Positions 17,027-25,591 are shown, counted from the stretch's first letter. The stretch: 64,000 bases of DNA from an uncultured Persicobacter sp. (GCA_947498325.1 CANMKE010000003.1:62001-126000); one strand, 5' to 3'. A program made the numbers and translations. The notes: generated by a model from the letters alone, not told the origin.

Positions 17027-17050
17027 TCTCGAGAGGGACTCTCGCGATAG
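17027..17050. repeat. Repeat family B, copy 3
   Basis: TCTCGAGAGGGACTCTCGCG followed by ATAG carries the B family core GAGGGACTCTCGCGATAG. It directly follows C3 and precedes A3. Confidence 0.65.
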
Positions 17051-17083
17051 CCTGAGGGGGATCTATGAAACTATCTCTTCATT

Positions 17084-17142
17084 AGTTCAAGCATCCCGCT
17101 TGGACTATTTAATCAATTTTGATCCAAGCGAGCCGCTTGAAC
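17084..17142. repeat. Repeat family A, copy 3
   Basis: Arms TAGTTCAAGCATCCCGCTTG and GATCCAAGCGAGCCGCTTGA enclose a loop of about 20 bases, forming an imperfect inverted repeat. With B2, C3 and B3 it fills the 342-base gap between norB and ric (16841-17182), where no gene is seen. Confidence 0.75.
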
Positions 17143-17182
17143 CGAACATGTCTAACACCCCTGCAACAGGAATATGTAGTGC

Positions 17183-17902
17183 TTATAGCGATTTTGCCAA
17201 TTCAATGGCACGAGGGAACAAAATATTGTTCTCGATATGCACATGACGGTGCAAATCCGCTTCAAATTCTCTCAATTTCTCGAAAGCGATGCGGTAAGTG
17301 TTACATGCCCACTCAGGAGCATTATAGTTGTCTGTCAATGCAGCAATACGACGGAAACGTTCGCCTTCAGCATCATGCTCATGCTCCATTTGTGCGATTG
17401 GGTTTTCCACCGAACCGAAACAAGTTTCAGGCAAAGTAGCACCTGTTGATTGCGCATTTACCAAATCTTTAATGAAGGGGAAAAGCACTTGCTCTTCTTT
17501 CATCATGTGCGTCGTCATTGCTTCGCCACAAGCCAAAAACTCATCACGAACCGCCAACAACTCAGTAGCTGCATGACCGTGAACCTCTGCGATTTTCATG
17601 CAGTATTCAGCAATCATCTTCACATTTTCGCGCACATAGCGGTGGTGTGTTTTCTCAATGTAATCAACCATCAAATCCAAAGGCCATGAACGGAAGTCAA
17701 TGTCGTTTTGCGATTTCTCACGAACAGCTTCAGCCAACTCCTCCATTAATTGCTCAACAGACAACCCTTTTTTCTCACATGCACGCTCAATAGAAATTCC
17801 GCCTCCACAACAGAAATCCAATCCGTTACGCTTGAAAACATCAGCAGTACGGTAATCCGCTGCCACTAACTCGCCTACTTTTAGATCTTTAGTAAATTCC
17901 AT
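17183..17902 (-). CDS. ric: RIC / ScdA / YtfE-type di-iron protein for repair of iron-sulfur centres
   Basis: A cytoplasmic protein that restores Fe-S clusters damaged by nitric oxide or oxidants. Residues ~1-60 are the ScdA_N domain with its Cys pair (GLDFCCGGGISI). Residues ~80-239 are a hemerythrin-like four-helix bundle with the expected iron-binding His and Glu (KTHHRYV, VHGHAATEL, THMMKEEQVLFPF, QMEHEHDAEGE, LHRHVHIENNILFPR). At 239 residues it has standard family length. It is divergent from an Rrf2 regulator and upstream of norB, a typical NO-stress neighbourhood. It has a near-ideal Bacteroidota promoter overlapped by a perfect palindrome (17951-17976), implying direct repression. 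Confidence 0.96.
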   Translation of the reverse strand: MEFTKDLKVGELVAADYRTADVFKRNGLDFCCGGGISIERACEKKGLSVEQLMEELAEAVREKSQNDIDFRSWPLDLMVDYIEKTHHRYVRENVKMIAEYCMKIAEVHGHAATELLAVRDEFLACGEAMTTHMMKEEQVLFPFIKDLVNAQSTGATLPETCFGSVENPIAQMEHEHDAEGERFRRIAALTDNYNAPEWACNTYRIAFEKLREFEADLHRHVHIENNILFPRAIELAKSL

Positions 17903-17932
17903 GGTTTTGTTCTTTTGTTGTTTTTGATGTTA

Positions 17933-17962
17933 CAAAGGTAGCGGAATTTTATTAAAAGACAA
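17933..17962 (-). promoter_or_regulatory. Promoter of ric (Bacteroidota type)
   Basis: On the minus strand, TTTG (its G at 17960) is followed by exactly 19 bases and then TACCTTTG (17940-17933), matching the -33/-7 consensus TTTG-N19-TAnnTTTG. The predicted start of transcription is about 25 bases before the ric ATG. Confidence 0.8.
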
Positions 17963-17976
17963 AAAGGTCTTTTAAT
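17951..17976. promoter_or_regulatory. Candidate operator: perfect 10-6-10 palindrome over the ric -33 box
   Basis: ATTAAAAGAC-AAAAAG-GTCTTTTAAT is perfect in both arms. The left arm and spacer cover the TTG of the -33 element, so a protein bound here would block polymerase. The divergent Rrf2 gene encodes the obvious candidate binder. Autoregulation is possible because the site also lies upstream of that gene. Confidence 0.65.
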
Positions 17977-18180
17977 CTTTTATCGTTTTCATCATTTATG
18001 CGTACCTTGCATGAGCAGTTTACAATTTTGGTTTAAAGCGTGTTAACTTTGCTGATAAAAGCAGCTATTCAGTTCATAGAGACCTCAAACTTTAGGATTC
18101 CCGGCAAATATTTATCGGCAGCTCTGAAGAAAAAGGAAGAGAAAAAACCGCTTGAACCATCGCAAAAAATAATTTAAAGA

Positions 18181-18621
18181 ATGTTTTCAAAAGCATGCAG
18201 TTACGGCATTCGTGCCATGATCTATATAAGTGCCAAGACCAATCAGGGCATTCGGCTGGGCATCAAGGATATTGCAAAAGAGATTGAATCGCCAGAAGCT
18301 TTTACGGGAAAAATTTTGCAGACCTTGAGTAAAAAAGGGCTTGTAGATTCTGTGAAAGGGCCCAAGGGTGGTTTTTCGATGACCACCGAACAGCAACAGG
18401 TGAGCCTGTTTGATATTGTAAGCAATATCGACGGGGACGAACTGATGACAGGTTGCGGATTGGGTTTCAAGAAGTGCAGCGAAGCACACCCCTGCCCGAT
18501 GCACCACCAATACAAAGAAGTGCGGGCACAGTTTAATACCATGTTGCGCGAGACACAACTCAAAACACTCTCCGATGATTTTGAACAAGGCCTGAGCTTT
18601 TTTCACCCCGAAGAAGGCTAA
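18181..18621 (+). CDS. Rrf2-family Fe-S transcriptional regulator (NsrR/IscR-like)
   Basis: A 146-residue winged-helix regulator. The N-terminal DNA-binding region (SKACSYGIRAMIYISA..., then EAFTGKILQTLSKKGLVDSV, then GPKGGFSM) fits the Rrf2 family. Three cysteines (Cys92, Cys99 and Cys105, pattern C-x6-C-x5-C) match the cluster-ligand arrangement of IscR and NsrR. A labile Fe-S cluster reacting with NO is therefore likely. It is divergent from ric across a 278-base region that holds the candidate operator. A TAACTTTG box at 18044-18051 may be its own -7 element, but no well-spaced TTG was seen. NsrR-like function is inferred from context; an IscR-like role is not excluded. Confidence 0.88.
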   Translation: MFSKACSYGIRAMIYISAKTNQGIRLGIKDIAKEIESPEAFTGKILQTLSKKGLVDSVKGPKGGFSMTTEQQQVSLFDIVSNIDGDELMTGCGLGFKKCSEAHPCPMHHQYKEVRAQFNTMLRETQLKTLSDDFEQGLSFFHPEEG

Positions 18622-18717
18622 TGATATAATTTTTCACCTTAATTATTACACTCAAACAATCAGCTGTAAAAAAGGTATTTCATTTGATTGAGCCCAATCA
18701 TTTACGACTACCAAATA

Positions 18718-19749
18718 ATGAAAAAATTTTACAGTATAATTGGATGCCTTTTATTTCTGGGCATCGGGACCGCTTTCGGGCAAAGTGATGAATTAATTTT
18801 AAAAAATGGAGATCAGATTCATGGCGAGCTGAGCAAGCTTGTTCGAAATTCCATTTATTTTGATGCCGATTACGGGGATGAAGATTTTAAAATCGACTGG
18901 GATGATATTATGTATTTCAAGACCGATCGACCGTTCAGTATTTATTTAAAGGGAGGAGAGCGGTATTACGCCACCTTTGAAACTGACCCTTCGGATTCCA
19001 CCGCCTTTATTATTCGGCCAGTAGGCAGTAACGACTACTTCAACACCCACAGAAACCGTGTGGTTTCTATCCAGACGGCGAACACCAAGTTTTCCGATCG
19101 ATTTTCAATGGGGCTGGGGCTGGGTTACACCTTTACAAAAGCCAAGAATGTCCAACAACTTACCGCACAGGCCAATGCCAAATACAGGGCCATTAACTGG
19201 TCGCTGGAAGGCAATGTAAAAACGGTCAATAACTCTCAGGATGAAACCACACCCACCCACCGTACAGATGGCTCGATAGCCTATAACTGGACCTTTTACC
19301 AAAGCTGGTTTACTGGGGCAGGGGTTACTTTTCTTTCCAACGATGAGCAAAAGCTCAGCCTGAGAACCTCGACACAAGCTCGCATTGGTACCTATCTTGC
19401 CCGTACCCACACCCTCGATTTACTGGTTTCCACAGGTATGGCCTGGACGAACGAAAACTACTCTGACCCCAGTATTGCAAGTGCCAATTCTGCCGAGGCA
19501 GTACTTTCCGCGGCCTTCAGCATTTTCGGCTTCGGAGATTTCTCTATCAACTCTTCCGTGGATTCTTATGCCAACCTGAATACCGCAGGCAGGTACCGTG
19601 TCGATTTCACCGTAGATATTTCTTGGGATTTGCCCAAAGGGTTCCTGCTGAAAGCTGGAAACACTACCAACTACGACTCCAAACCTGTGAGTCCTGAGGC
19701 TGGAACGGTCGATTACGTCTATTATACCACCTTCGGATGGAAATTTTAA
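18718..19749 (+). CDS. DUF481-family outer-membrane protein
   Basis: A 343-residue secreted protein. ATG 18718 gives a signal peptide (MKKFYSIIGCLLFLGIGTAFG); the open frame extends to 18688 but without signal character. The N-terminal mature part (DELILKNGDQIHGELSKLVR, then FKIDWDDIMYFKTD) is the small beta domain often preceding DUF481. The rest has alternating strands ending in an aromatic residue (YTTFGWKF), as expected for an outer-membrane barrel. DUF481 members such as E. coli YdiY have no firm function. It converges on the S46 peptidase with a shared terminator. Confidence 0.82.
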   Translation: MKKFYSIIGCLLFLGIGTAFGQSDELILKNGDQIHGELSKLVRNSIYFDADYGDEDFKIDWDDIMYFKTDRPFSIYLKGGERYYATFETDPSDSTAFIIRPVGSNDYFNTHRNRVVSIQTANTKFSDRFSMGLGLGYTFTKAKNVQQLTAQANAKYRAINWSLEGNVKTVNNSQDETTPTHRTDGSIAYNWTFYQSWFTGAGVTFLSNDEQKLSLRTSTQARIGTYLARTHTLDLLVSTGMAWTNENYSDPSIASANSAEAVLSAAFSIFGFGDFSINSSVDSYANLNTAGRYRVDFTVDISWDLPKGFLLKAGNTTNYDSKPVSPEAGTVDYVYYTTFGWKF

Positions 19750-19952
19750 GGCTGACAACCATATTGCTGAAAAGGAGCCAATAGCCTACCTGAAAATTTT
19801 GCAAGGTTTGTTCCGAAAACTCTTTTTATGGGCATGTCTCCTGAAGAGGTGTTTTTTAATCGCTTGAGTGTAAACACATAACCATCAAAAACCTGTTTAT
19901 CTTCCTGTGATGATGTTCGCGAATTATCTCCTTTTCCATCAGCAGCACTTAT

Positions 19953-19985
19953 AAAAAAAGGGACACCCGATGGCGTCCCTTTTTC
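19953..19985. terminator. Bidirectional terminator between the DUF481 gene and the S46 peptidase gene
   Basis: AAAAAAAGGGACaCC-CGAT-GGcGTCCCTTTTT. It has A- and T-runs on both sides and lies between convergent genes. Confidence 0.88.
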
Positions 19986-20003
19986 ATTGGTTTTTTCAGT
20001 AAA

Positions 20004-22178
20004 TTACTCTGCTGCCGCTTCTTCTGCTGCAGGTGTTTTTGTTTCCACCAAAGTCATTTCATCTACCAGATGAGAAGCCCCAGCGTACACATCCACCACC
20101 CACAATACATAGCGAATATCTACTGCAATATTTCGGCAAATGTCTTTATCGTATTTAATATCCGACATCGTTGATTCCCACGAACGGTCAAAATTCAGCC
20201 CAATCAAGCGGCCTTCCCCATCAATAACTGGTGAACCTGAATTCCCGCCAGTCGTATGGTTGGAAGCGGTAAAACATACGGGCAATTTGCCATTTTCAGC
20301 ATAACGGCCATAATTTTTATCCGCATACAATTCGCGCATACGATCCGTAATTACATAATCATCTGCTCCAGCCATTTCTTTCTGGAACACACCATCCAGA
20401 TAAGTATGCGAAGTATAACGCATGCCATCGTAAGGTGTCGAGCCATCTACTACGCCATAAGAAACACGCATGGTACTGTTGGCATCAGGGTAGAAAGTTT
20501 TGTTTGGCAACATCTCACGCAAGCCAGCAGTGTACGAACGGTTCAGGCGCTCCAGAGCATTCTGAGTATTGCGCATCACATCACCAACCTTACCTATGTA
20601 AATATCACGGAACTCGCGCTCCAACTTAATGGCAGGGTCCTTCAGTAAAGTTTTCATGCTTTTCTCGTTGAAGTCATTCAACAAAGCTTCTACTTTTTGC
20701 TGATCATCCAATATCGACTTTCCGAAGAAATGCGCTGCGTAATTTTCAAAATTCGCTTTGTACTTCTTATTCATCGCCTGTAAAATCTCTGGCTGATAGT
20801 TGGCGCTGATATCTTCGGCATACAAACGCATCAAAGCAGCAAATACTTTTTCATCTGTTGGTGCATTGTAATCTTTGAAATATTTTTTCGAATAAGCCTT
20901 CAGGGCGTCCACGCGTTTTTCGCGATCGCTTGCTGGGGCATCAATCAAACCACGGAAACGTGCCGCAAGGCTCAGAATCTCCGTTCCGTAGGCTGCCTCA
21001 CGGATGTAGTTATAAGGCAAGATTACATCCTGCTCTTCCTTGTGAGTTTGCTCAAATTTCGAGAGCAAGGTACCATAATGTGCTTTACGCGCAGGGTTGG
21101 CATCTGCCCACTGCTGGAATTTCGTTTCCAAAGCCTCTTTCTCTGCAATAGCATTGGTCACTTTCAGGCCTCGGTTTTCACCAATCCATTTTTTGTAGTA
21201 ATTCGCCACACGCGCATATTTTGCAGAATACTGAATACGAACCTTGTCGTCCTTATTCATATCCGACTTTAGAATGTTAAGCTTTGTTTCGCGAATTTTG
21301 ATACGGTTCGGATTCGTAGTTTCCACCAATGGCTTGATCGAGTAGGTCGTCAGGTACTCCTGTGTACGGCCTGGGAAACCGAAAACCATTGTGAAGTCGC
21401 CATCTTCAACACCTGTAAGGTTGATCGGCAAGAAGTGCTTTGGCTTCAATGGCACATTCTCCTTAGCGTAAGCAGCAGGAGAGCCATCAGGTGCTGAATA
21501 TACACGAAACATCGAAAAATCTCCTGTATGGCGAGGCCACATCCAGTTGTCGGTATCGCCACCGAATTTACCAATCGCCGATGGTGGTGCACCTACAAGG
21601 CGAACATCATCGTAGGTTTCTGTCACAAACATATAGTACTCGTTGCCATAGAACATCGATTTGATCTTGGCGCCATAATGTGTTCCTGCAGTGGTTTTCT
21701 GGATGATGGCATCCGAATTTTCCGCCACAAGTTCCTGACGTTCATCTTCGGTCATTTCAGGCGTTGCCCCCTTGAGTACCTCTTTGGTAACATCTTCAAT
21801 ACGGACAATAAAAGTAACAAACAAACCTGGGTTTGGCAGCTCTTCTTCTTTCGACATCGCCCAGAAACCATTGGTCAGCAAATCGTTTTCTACAGAAGAA
21901 TGTGATTGAATTTGCCCATAACCACAGTGGTGGTTGGTCAGGATCAAACCCTCAGGAGAAATCAACTCTCCAGTACAAAAGCCACCGAAGGAAACTACGG
22001 CATCTTTAAGGCTAGAGTGGTTCACGCTGTAAATATCATCTGCTGACATTTTCATTCCACGTGCCTGCATATCGGCTTCGTTCAATGTTTTCAGCAATTG
22101 CGGAAGCCACATGCCTTCATCCGCCTTGGCCATCAGCGGGAGTAGTGGTAAAATCAGGGCAAGCGCCCACCTCTTCAT
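20004..22178 (-). CDS. S46-family dipeptidyl-peptidase, DPP11-like (Asp/Glu-specific)
   Basis: A periplasmic serine exopeptidase that removes dipeptides from peptide N-termini. ATG 22178 gives a signal peptide (MKRWALALILPLLPLMAKA). The chymotrypsin-like triad is visible: His in ILTNHHCGYGQ (~83), Asp in GKFGGDTDNWMWPRH (~220) and Ser in TGGNSGSPVIDGEG (~650). Two N-terminal residues used by the family to hold the free amino group are likely in the conserved NWMWPRH/FGGFCTG regions. The S1 determinant position reads Arg (GLNFDRSWESTMSDI). In Porphyromonas gingivalis the corresponding residue is Gly in DPP7 and Arg in DPP11, so acidic P1 preference is predicted. Such enzymes feed on dietary or marine protein. 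It converges with the DUF481 gene. Confidence 0.93.
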   Translation of the reverse strand: MKRWALALILPLLPLMAKADEGMWLPQLLKTLNEADMQARGMKMSADDIYSVNHSSLKDAVVSFGGFCTGELISPEGLILTNHHCGYGQIQSHSSVENDLLTNGFWAMSKEEELPNPGLFVTFIVRIEDVTKEVLKGATPEMTEDERQELVAENSDAIIQKTTAGTHYGAKIKSMFYGNEYYMFVTETYDDVRLVGAPPSAIGKFGGDTDNWMWPRHTGDFSMFRVYSAPDGSPAAYAKENVPLKPKHFLPINLTGVEDGDFTMVFGFPGRTQEYLTTYSIKPLVETTNPNRIKIRETKLNILKSDMNKDDKVRIQYSAKYARVANYYKKWIGENRGLKVTNAIAEKEALETKFQQWADANPARKAHYGTLLSKFEQTHKEEQDVILPYNYIREAAYGTEILSLAARFRGLIDAPASDREKRVDALKAYSKKYFKDYNAPTDEKVFAALMRLYAEDISANYQPEILQAMNKKYKANFENYAAHFFGKSILDDQQKVEALLNDFNEKSMKTLLKDPAIKLEREFRDIYIGKVGDVMRNTQNALERLNRSYTAGLREMLPNKTFYPDANSTMRVSYGVVDGSTPYDGMRYTSHTYLDGVFQKEMAGADDYVITDRMRELYADKNYGRYAENGKLPVCFTASNHTTGGNSGSPVIDGEGRLIGLNFDRSWESTMSDIKYDKDICRNIAVDIRYVLWVVDVYAGASHLVDEMTLVETKTPAAEEAAAE

Positions 22179-22380
22179 ATTAATCATTAAGATTGACTAT
22201 AAAATAAATAATAAAAAATTTAGTTTATCCTTAGAACACCAACCTATATTGTACTATAAGCGGCATTATCTAACAAATTTCACAGAAAAATATCGTAAAA
22301 CAAAAAAGTGAAAATCAATTACCATCGTAAAACTCTCTTAACGACCCTATTTTCATTCATCGGCTATAGATAATAATAAA

Positions 22381-23616
22381 TTGATCAATTATTACGACAT
22401 ATTGGGCATTCCTGCCACGGCATCTTCCTCCGATATCAAGCGGGCATACCGTACGTTGGCGGTAAAGTATCATCCCGACAAAAACCCTGGAAATGACTTT
22501 GCCGAGGAGACTTTCAAACAAATCTCAAGAGCTTATCAGGTTTTGGGCGACCCACAACAGAAGGCCGCCTACGACTTCTTGATAACGCACCAGTTTGAGA
22601 TGCCGCAAAGTACTGAGGAACCCCCTGAAGATTTCAACCCCCGAAAAAGAACATCTTTTGAAGAACGCGAGCGGTATCGTCAGGAATATTATGAGCAAAA
22701 CCCACATGCTCGGCCTGCTGAGCCCAGTTATTGGGACAGATACCGCAATAATAGGCTGGTGAATTTAGCCATTGCCATGCTGTTCTTTTTGGTGATCGCT
22801 TTTTTTGTAGGGGTTCCCTCTTACTGGTACATGAAGCATGAGCAGAAAATTGAAATGGAGCGGTTGGTGGAGGAGCAAATGAGGTTTGACGTCGCCAAAA
22901 AACTCTTTGAACATGGCGCTTACAAAGAGGCTATGGATTCCCTGCAAGCGATTATCGCCTTGCCGAACTCGAGTATGCATATCAAAAATTTCCGCAATGC
23001 GGTTTTGGCGGATCTTTATGATAAAGGAGAAGAAGCTTACATGATGGAAAATTATGAAGAAGCGGTGCGCTACTGGAGCGTGGTAAAGGAACATGCCGAT
23101 TATGCTGCGGTATTTTATCAGCAACTGGCACATGCCTATGTGGGCGTGGGAAAATTTCAGCAAGCCCTATTGCTCTATGAAAATATGGTGGACAAAGAAC
23201 AGTTCAATATTCCGCTGCTGCTCTCTGCGGCCTCACTTTGTGCTGATCAGCTTTATGACAATGAACGGGCACTGAAATACTATTCGCTCGCCACCGAAGC
23301 CATGATCGATATCTATATCATCAATTATGGCCGAGCCTATGCATTGGTGATCAAGCCTGAGAATATTCCCGAAAGTCATTATATCGCTCATTATGGTTTG
23401 GCGGTTGTTTTGGCACGGCTTTCCAACTTTGAGCGGGCTAAAAAAGCCTGCGACTGGGCCATTTTACTTCGCCCAAATCGCCCTGAAGCTTACAATATTT
23501 TAGGAAACTGTTATTTTGCCATGGATCAGCCCGAGCAAGCCTGCGATGCCTGGGGGCAGGCGATCAAAAACGGGTCGCTTCAGGCCAACGAATGGGTGGC
23601 GCGGTTCTGCCAATAA
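22381..23616 (+). CDS. Membrane-anchored J-domain protein with C-terminal TPRs
   Basis: A 411-residue co-chaperone-like protein. Residues 1-68 are a J domain with intact HPD (31-33, KYHPDKNPG), needed to stimulate Hsp70 ATPase. A linker rich in Pro and charged residues follows. One transmembrane helix covers ~127-150 ([19 protein letters not shown]), and ~230 residues of TPR-like helices run to the C-terminus ([13 protein letters not shown]...WVARFCQ). The start must be the TTG at 22381, since the J domain begins at once ([10 protein letters not shown]) and no upstream ATG fits. With one helix, the J domain and TPRs lie on opposite sides of the membrane: cytoplasmic J, periplasmic TPR. It is not next to dnaK (59.8 kb), so it is a specialised J-protein rather than DnaJ itself. 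Confidence 0.85.
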   Translation: MINYYDILGIPATASSSDIKRAYRTLAVKYHPDKNPGNDFAEETFKQISRAYQVLGDPQQKAAYDFLITHQFEMPQSTEEPPEDFNPRKRTSFEERERYRQEYYEQNPHARPAEPSYWDRYRNNRLVNLAIAMLFFLVIAFFVGVPSYWYMKHEQKIEMERLVEEQMRFDVAKKLFEHGAYKEAMDSLQAIIALPNSSMHIKNFRNAVLADLYDKGEEAYMMENYEEAVRYWSVVKEHADYAAVFYQQLAHAYVGVGKFQQALLLYENMVDKEQFNIPLLLSAASLCADQLYDNERALKYYSLATEAMIDIYIINYGRAYALVIKPENIPESHYIAHYGLAVVLARLSNFERAKKACDWAILLRPNRPEAYNILGNCYFAMDQPEQACDAWGQAIKNGSLQANEWVARFCQ

Positions 23617-23780
23617 GTTGGTTATTACCGCTCAAATTGACGGGGAGCTTGGGGATCATTTTTTCCTGCTTTGCTTCAATTCCTACTTCAATTATGTAAA
23701 AAAAGCGTCGAATTGTTGCTGAAGATTTATAAATTGCGGTTTCAAATTGGAAACTGATATCAATTAAAAATATTTAAATA

Positions 23781-24602
23781 ATGGCAACTAATCTGCTAAA
23801 AGGAAAAAAAGGGATCATCTTTGGTGCCCTTAACGAGGATTCTATTGCATGGAAAACTGCGCTAATGGCTAAAGAAGAAGGCGCTGAATTTGTATTGACC
23901 AATGCTCCTATTGCTTTGCGCATGGGAAAAATCAAAGAATTGGGTGATGCTTGTAATGCGGAAATCATTCCTGCAGATGCAACAAGTGTAGAGGATATTG
24001 AAAACCTTTTCACTAAAGCTTCTGAGATTTTAGGCGGAAAGATTGACTTCGTATTGCACTCTATCGGGATGAGCCCGAATGTACGCAAAGGGAAATCTTA
24101 TGGTGAGTTGAACTACGACTGGTTCCACAAAACACTGGACATTTCGGCAATGTCGTACCATAAAGTATTGCAAGTGGCCGAGAAAATGGACATTATGAAC
24201 GAGTGGGGCTCATTCGTTGGGTTATCGTATATCGCTGCACAGCGTAGCTTCTCCCACTATGCGGATATGGCCGATGCCAAAGCATTGCTGGAGTCTATCG
24301 CTCGTGGTTATGGCGCTCGTTTTGCGGCCAAAAAAGTACGTGTAAACACCATCTCTCAGTCGCCAACTGTAACAACTGCTGGTCAGGGAATCACTGGTTT
24401 CGATGATTTCTTCAACTTTGCAGATCAGCTTTCTCCATTGGGCAATGCGCCTTCTGAGGATTGTGCGAAATACATCTTGTCGTTATTCTCTGATTACACA
24501 AGATATGTAACGATGCAAAACTTGATGCACGATGGTGGATTCTCGACAACAGGTATCACACAAGAAATGATGGAAACTTTGGCGAAAGCTCGTCAGAAGT
24601 AA
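23781..24602 (+). CDS. fabI: Enoyl-[acyl-carrier-protein] reductase (NADH)
   Basis: Catalyses the last step of each fatty acid elongation round, reducing trans-2-enoyl-ACP. It is a short-chain dehydrogenase with the divergent FabI nucleotide-binding loop (KGIIFGALNEDSIAWKTAL). LHSIGMSPN follows, and the catalytic Tyr-x6-Lys is HYADMADAK. The segment QSPTVTTAGQGITGF corresponds to the substrate-binding loop; it differs from the ISAGPIRTLA form of E. coli FabI but agrees with what I recall of Bacteroidota homologues. At 273 residues it is slightly longer than E. coli FabI. It is transcribed alone, with a strong terminator just after it. Confidence 0.95.
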   Translation: MATNLLKGKKGIIFGALNEDSIAWKTALMAKEEGAEFVLTNAPIALRMGKIKELGDACNAEIIPADATSVEDIENLFTKASEILGGKIDFVLHSIGMSPNVRKGKSYGELNYDWFHKTLDISAMSYHKVLQVAEKMDIMNEWGSFVGLSYIAAQRSFSHYADMADAKALLESIARGYGARFAAKKVRVNTISQSPTVTTAGQGITGFDDFFNFADQLSPLGNAPSEDCAKYILSLFSDYTRYVTMQNLMHDGGFSTTGITQEMMETLAKARQK

Positions 24603-24624
24603 TTTTCCGTTTGATAAACAGAGG

Positions 24625-24652
24625 AACCAGTCACATTGTGGCTGGTTTTTTT
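24625..24652 (+). terminator. Rho-independent terminator of fabI
   Basis: AACCAGtCAC-ATT-GTGgCTGGTT followed by TTTTTTT, 23 bases after the fabI stop. Confidence 0.9.
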
Positions 24653-24708
24653 ATGCCTTCTATTTTCTTTTCCTTTACTTTGTCCTGAGATCAAAAAAAC
24701 CACTTACT

Positions 24709-25581
24709 ATGCAACCCAACTACTTAATCATTTATAACCCTATTGCCGGAAAAGGCAAAGTTGATGGACTGAAGAAAATGATCAAGAAGGCTTGGGAAGG
24801 CAAAATCAACTGTAAGTGGAAAAAGACCAAATATGCAGGACATGCCAGCCTAATTGCCAGGAAAGCCATTGGAAAAGTGGATGCCGTAATTGCAGTGGGC
24901 GGAGATGGCACGGTGAATGAAGTCGCCGCTGTGCTGGCAGGAAGCGATACCCCCTTGGGCATTTTACCCAAAGGTTCAGGCAACGGACTCGCAAGGCACT
25001 TGGGTATTCCCATGACCATGCCCCATGCGATTGAATGGATGGCTGCCGCTGAGGTTACCCCTGTGGACACCATTGAGGTCAATGGCCAGTTTTTCATCAA
25101 TGTGGCAGGCATCGGTTTTGATGCTTATGTTGCCCATCAGTTCGCCAAAGCCTCCACCCGCGGACTCGCCACCTATATCAAAGAAACCCTTTCGGCTTAT
25201 TTTACCTACCACAAAAAAAATTACCTCCTCAAGTGGGAAGGTCAGCAGCTTGAAGTAAAAGCCCTGCTGATCAGTATTGCCAACTCCTCACAATTTGGCA
25301 ACGATGCCTACATTGCTCCGCACGCCAGTTTATCGGATGGCTTGGTGGATGTGTCTATTATTAAAGATTGTCCTTTTTGGTACGCACCTGCAATGGGCTA
25401 CCGACTGTTTTCAAAAACGATCCACAAGAGCCGTTTTTACAGCACCTTTCAGGTATCGTCAGTAGAAATCAGCTGTCAGGAAAATGAATTTGTTCACCTT
25501 GATGGTGAGGCAAGCGAACTGCAACTGCCACTCGATATTCAGTTACACAAAAATAACCTCAAGATGCTCTGTTGCCCCTGA
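24709..25581 (+). CDS. Diacylglycerol kinase-family lipid kinase (YegS/BmrU-like)
   Basis: A 290-residue cytoplasmic or peripheral enzyme phosphorylating a lipid or sphingoid base. It has the family start (LIIYNPIAGKGK), the nucleotide-binding VGGDGTVNEV motif, and GILPKGSGNGLARHLGIP. The C-terminal beta-sandwich ends with a LDGE-type motif (HLDGEASELQLP). Catalytic Asp and metal-binding residues appear intact. The substrate (diacylglycerol, phosphatidylglycerol or sphingolipid) cannot be told; Bacteroidota often make sphingolipids. It converges with the GNAT gene with only 10 bases between stops. Confidence 0.92.
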   Translation: MQPNYLIIYNPIAGKGKVDGLKKMIKKAWEGKINCKWKKTKYAGHASLIARKAIGKVDAVIAVGGDGTVNEVAAVLAGSDTPLGILPKGSGNGLARHLGIPMTMPHAIEWMAAAEVTPVDTIEVNGQFFINVAGIGFDAYVAHQFAKASTRGLATYIKETLSAYFTYHKKNYLLKWEGQQLEVKALLISIANSSQFGNDAYIAPHASLSDGLVDVSIIKDCPFWYAPAMGYRLFSKTIHKSRFYSTFQVSSVEISCQENEFVHLDGEASELQLPLDIQLHKNNLKMLCCP

Positions 25582-25591
25582 AGTGGTGCAA

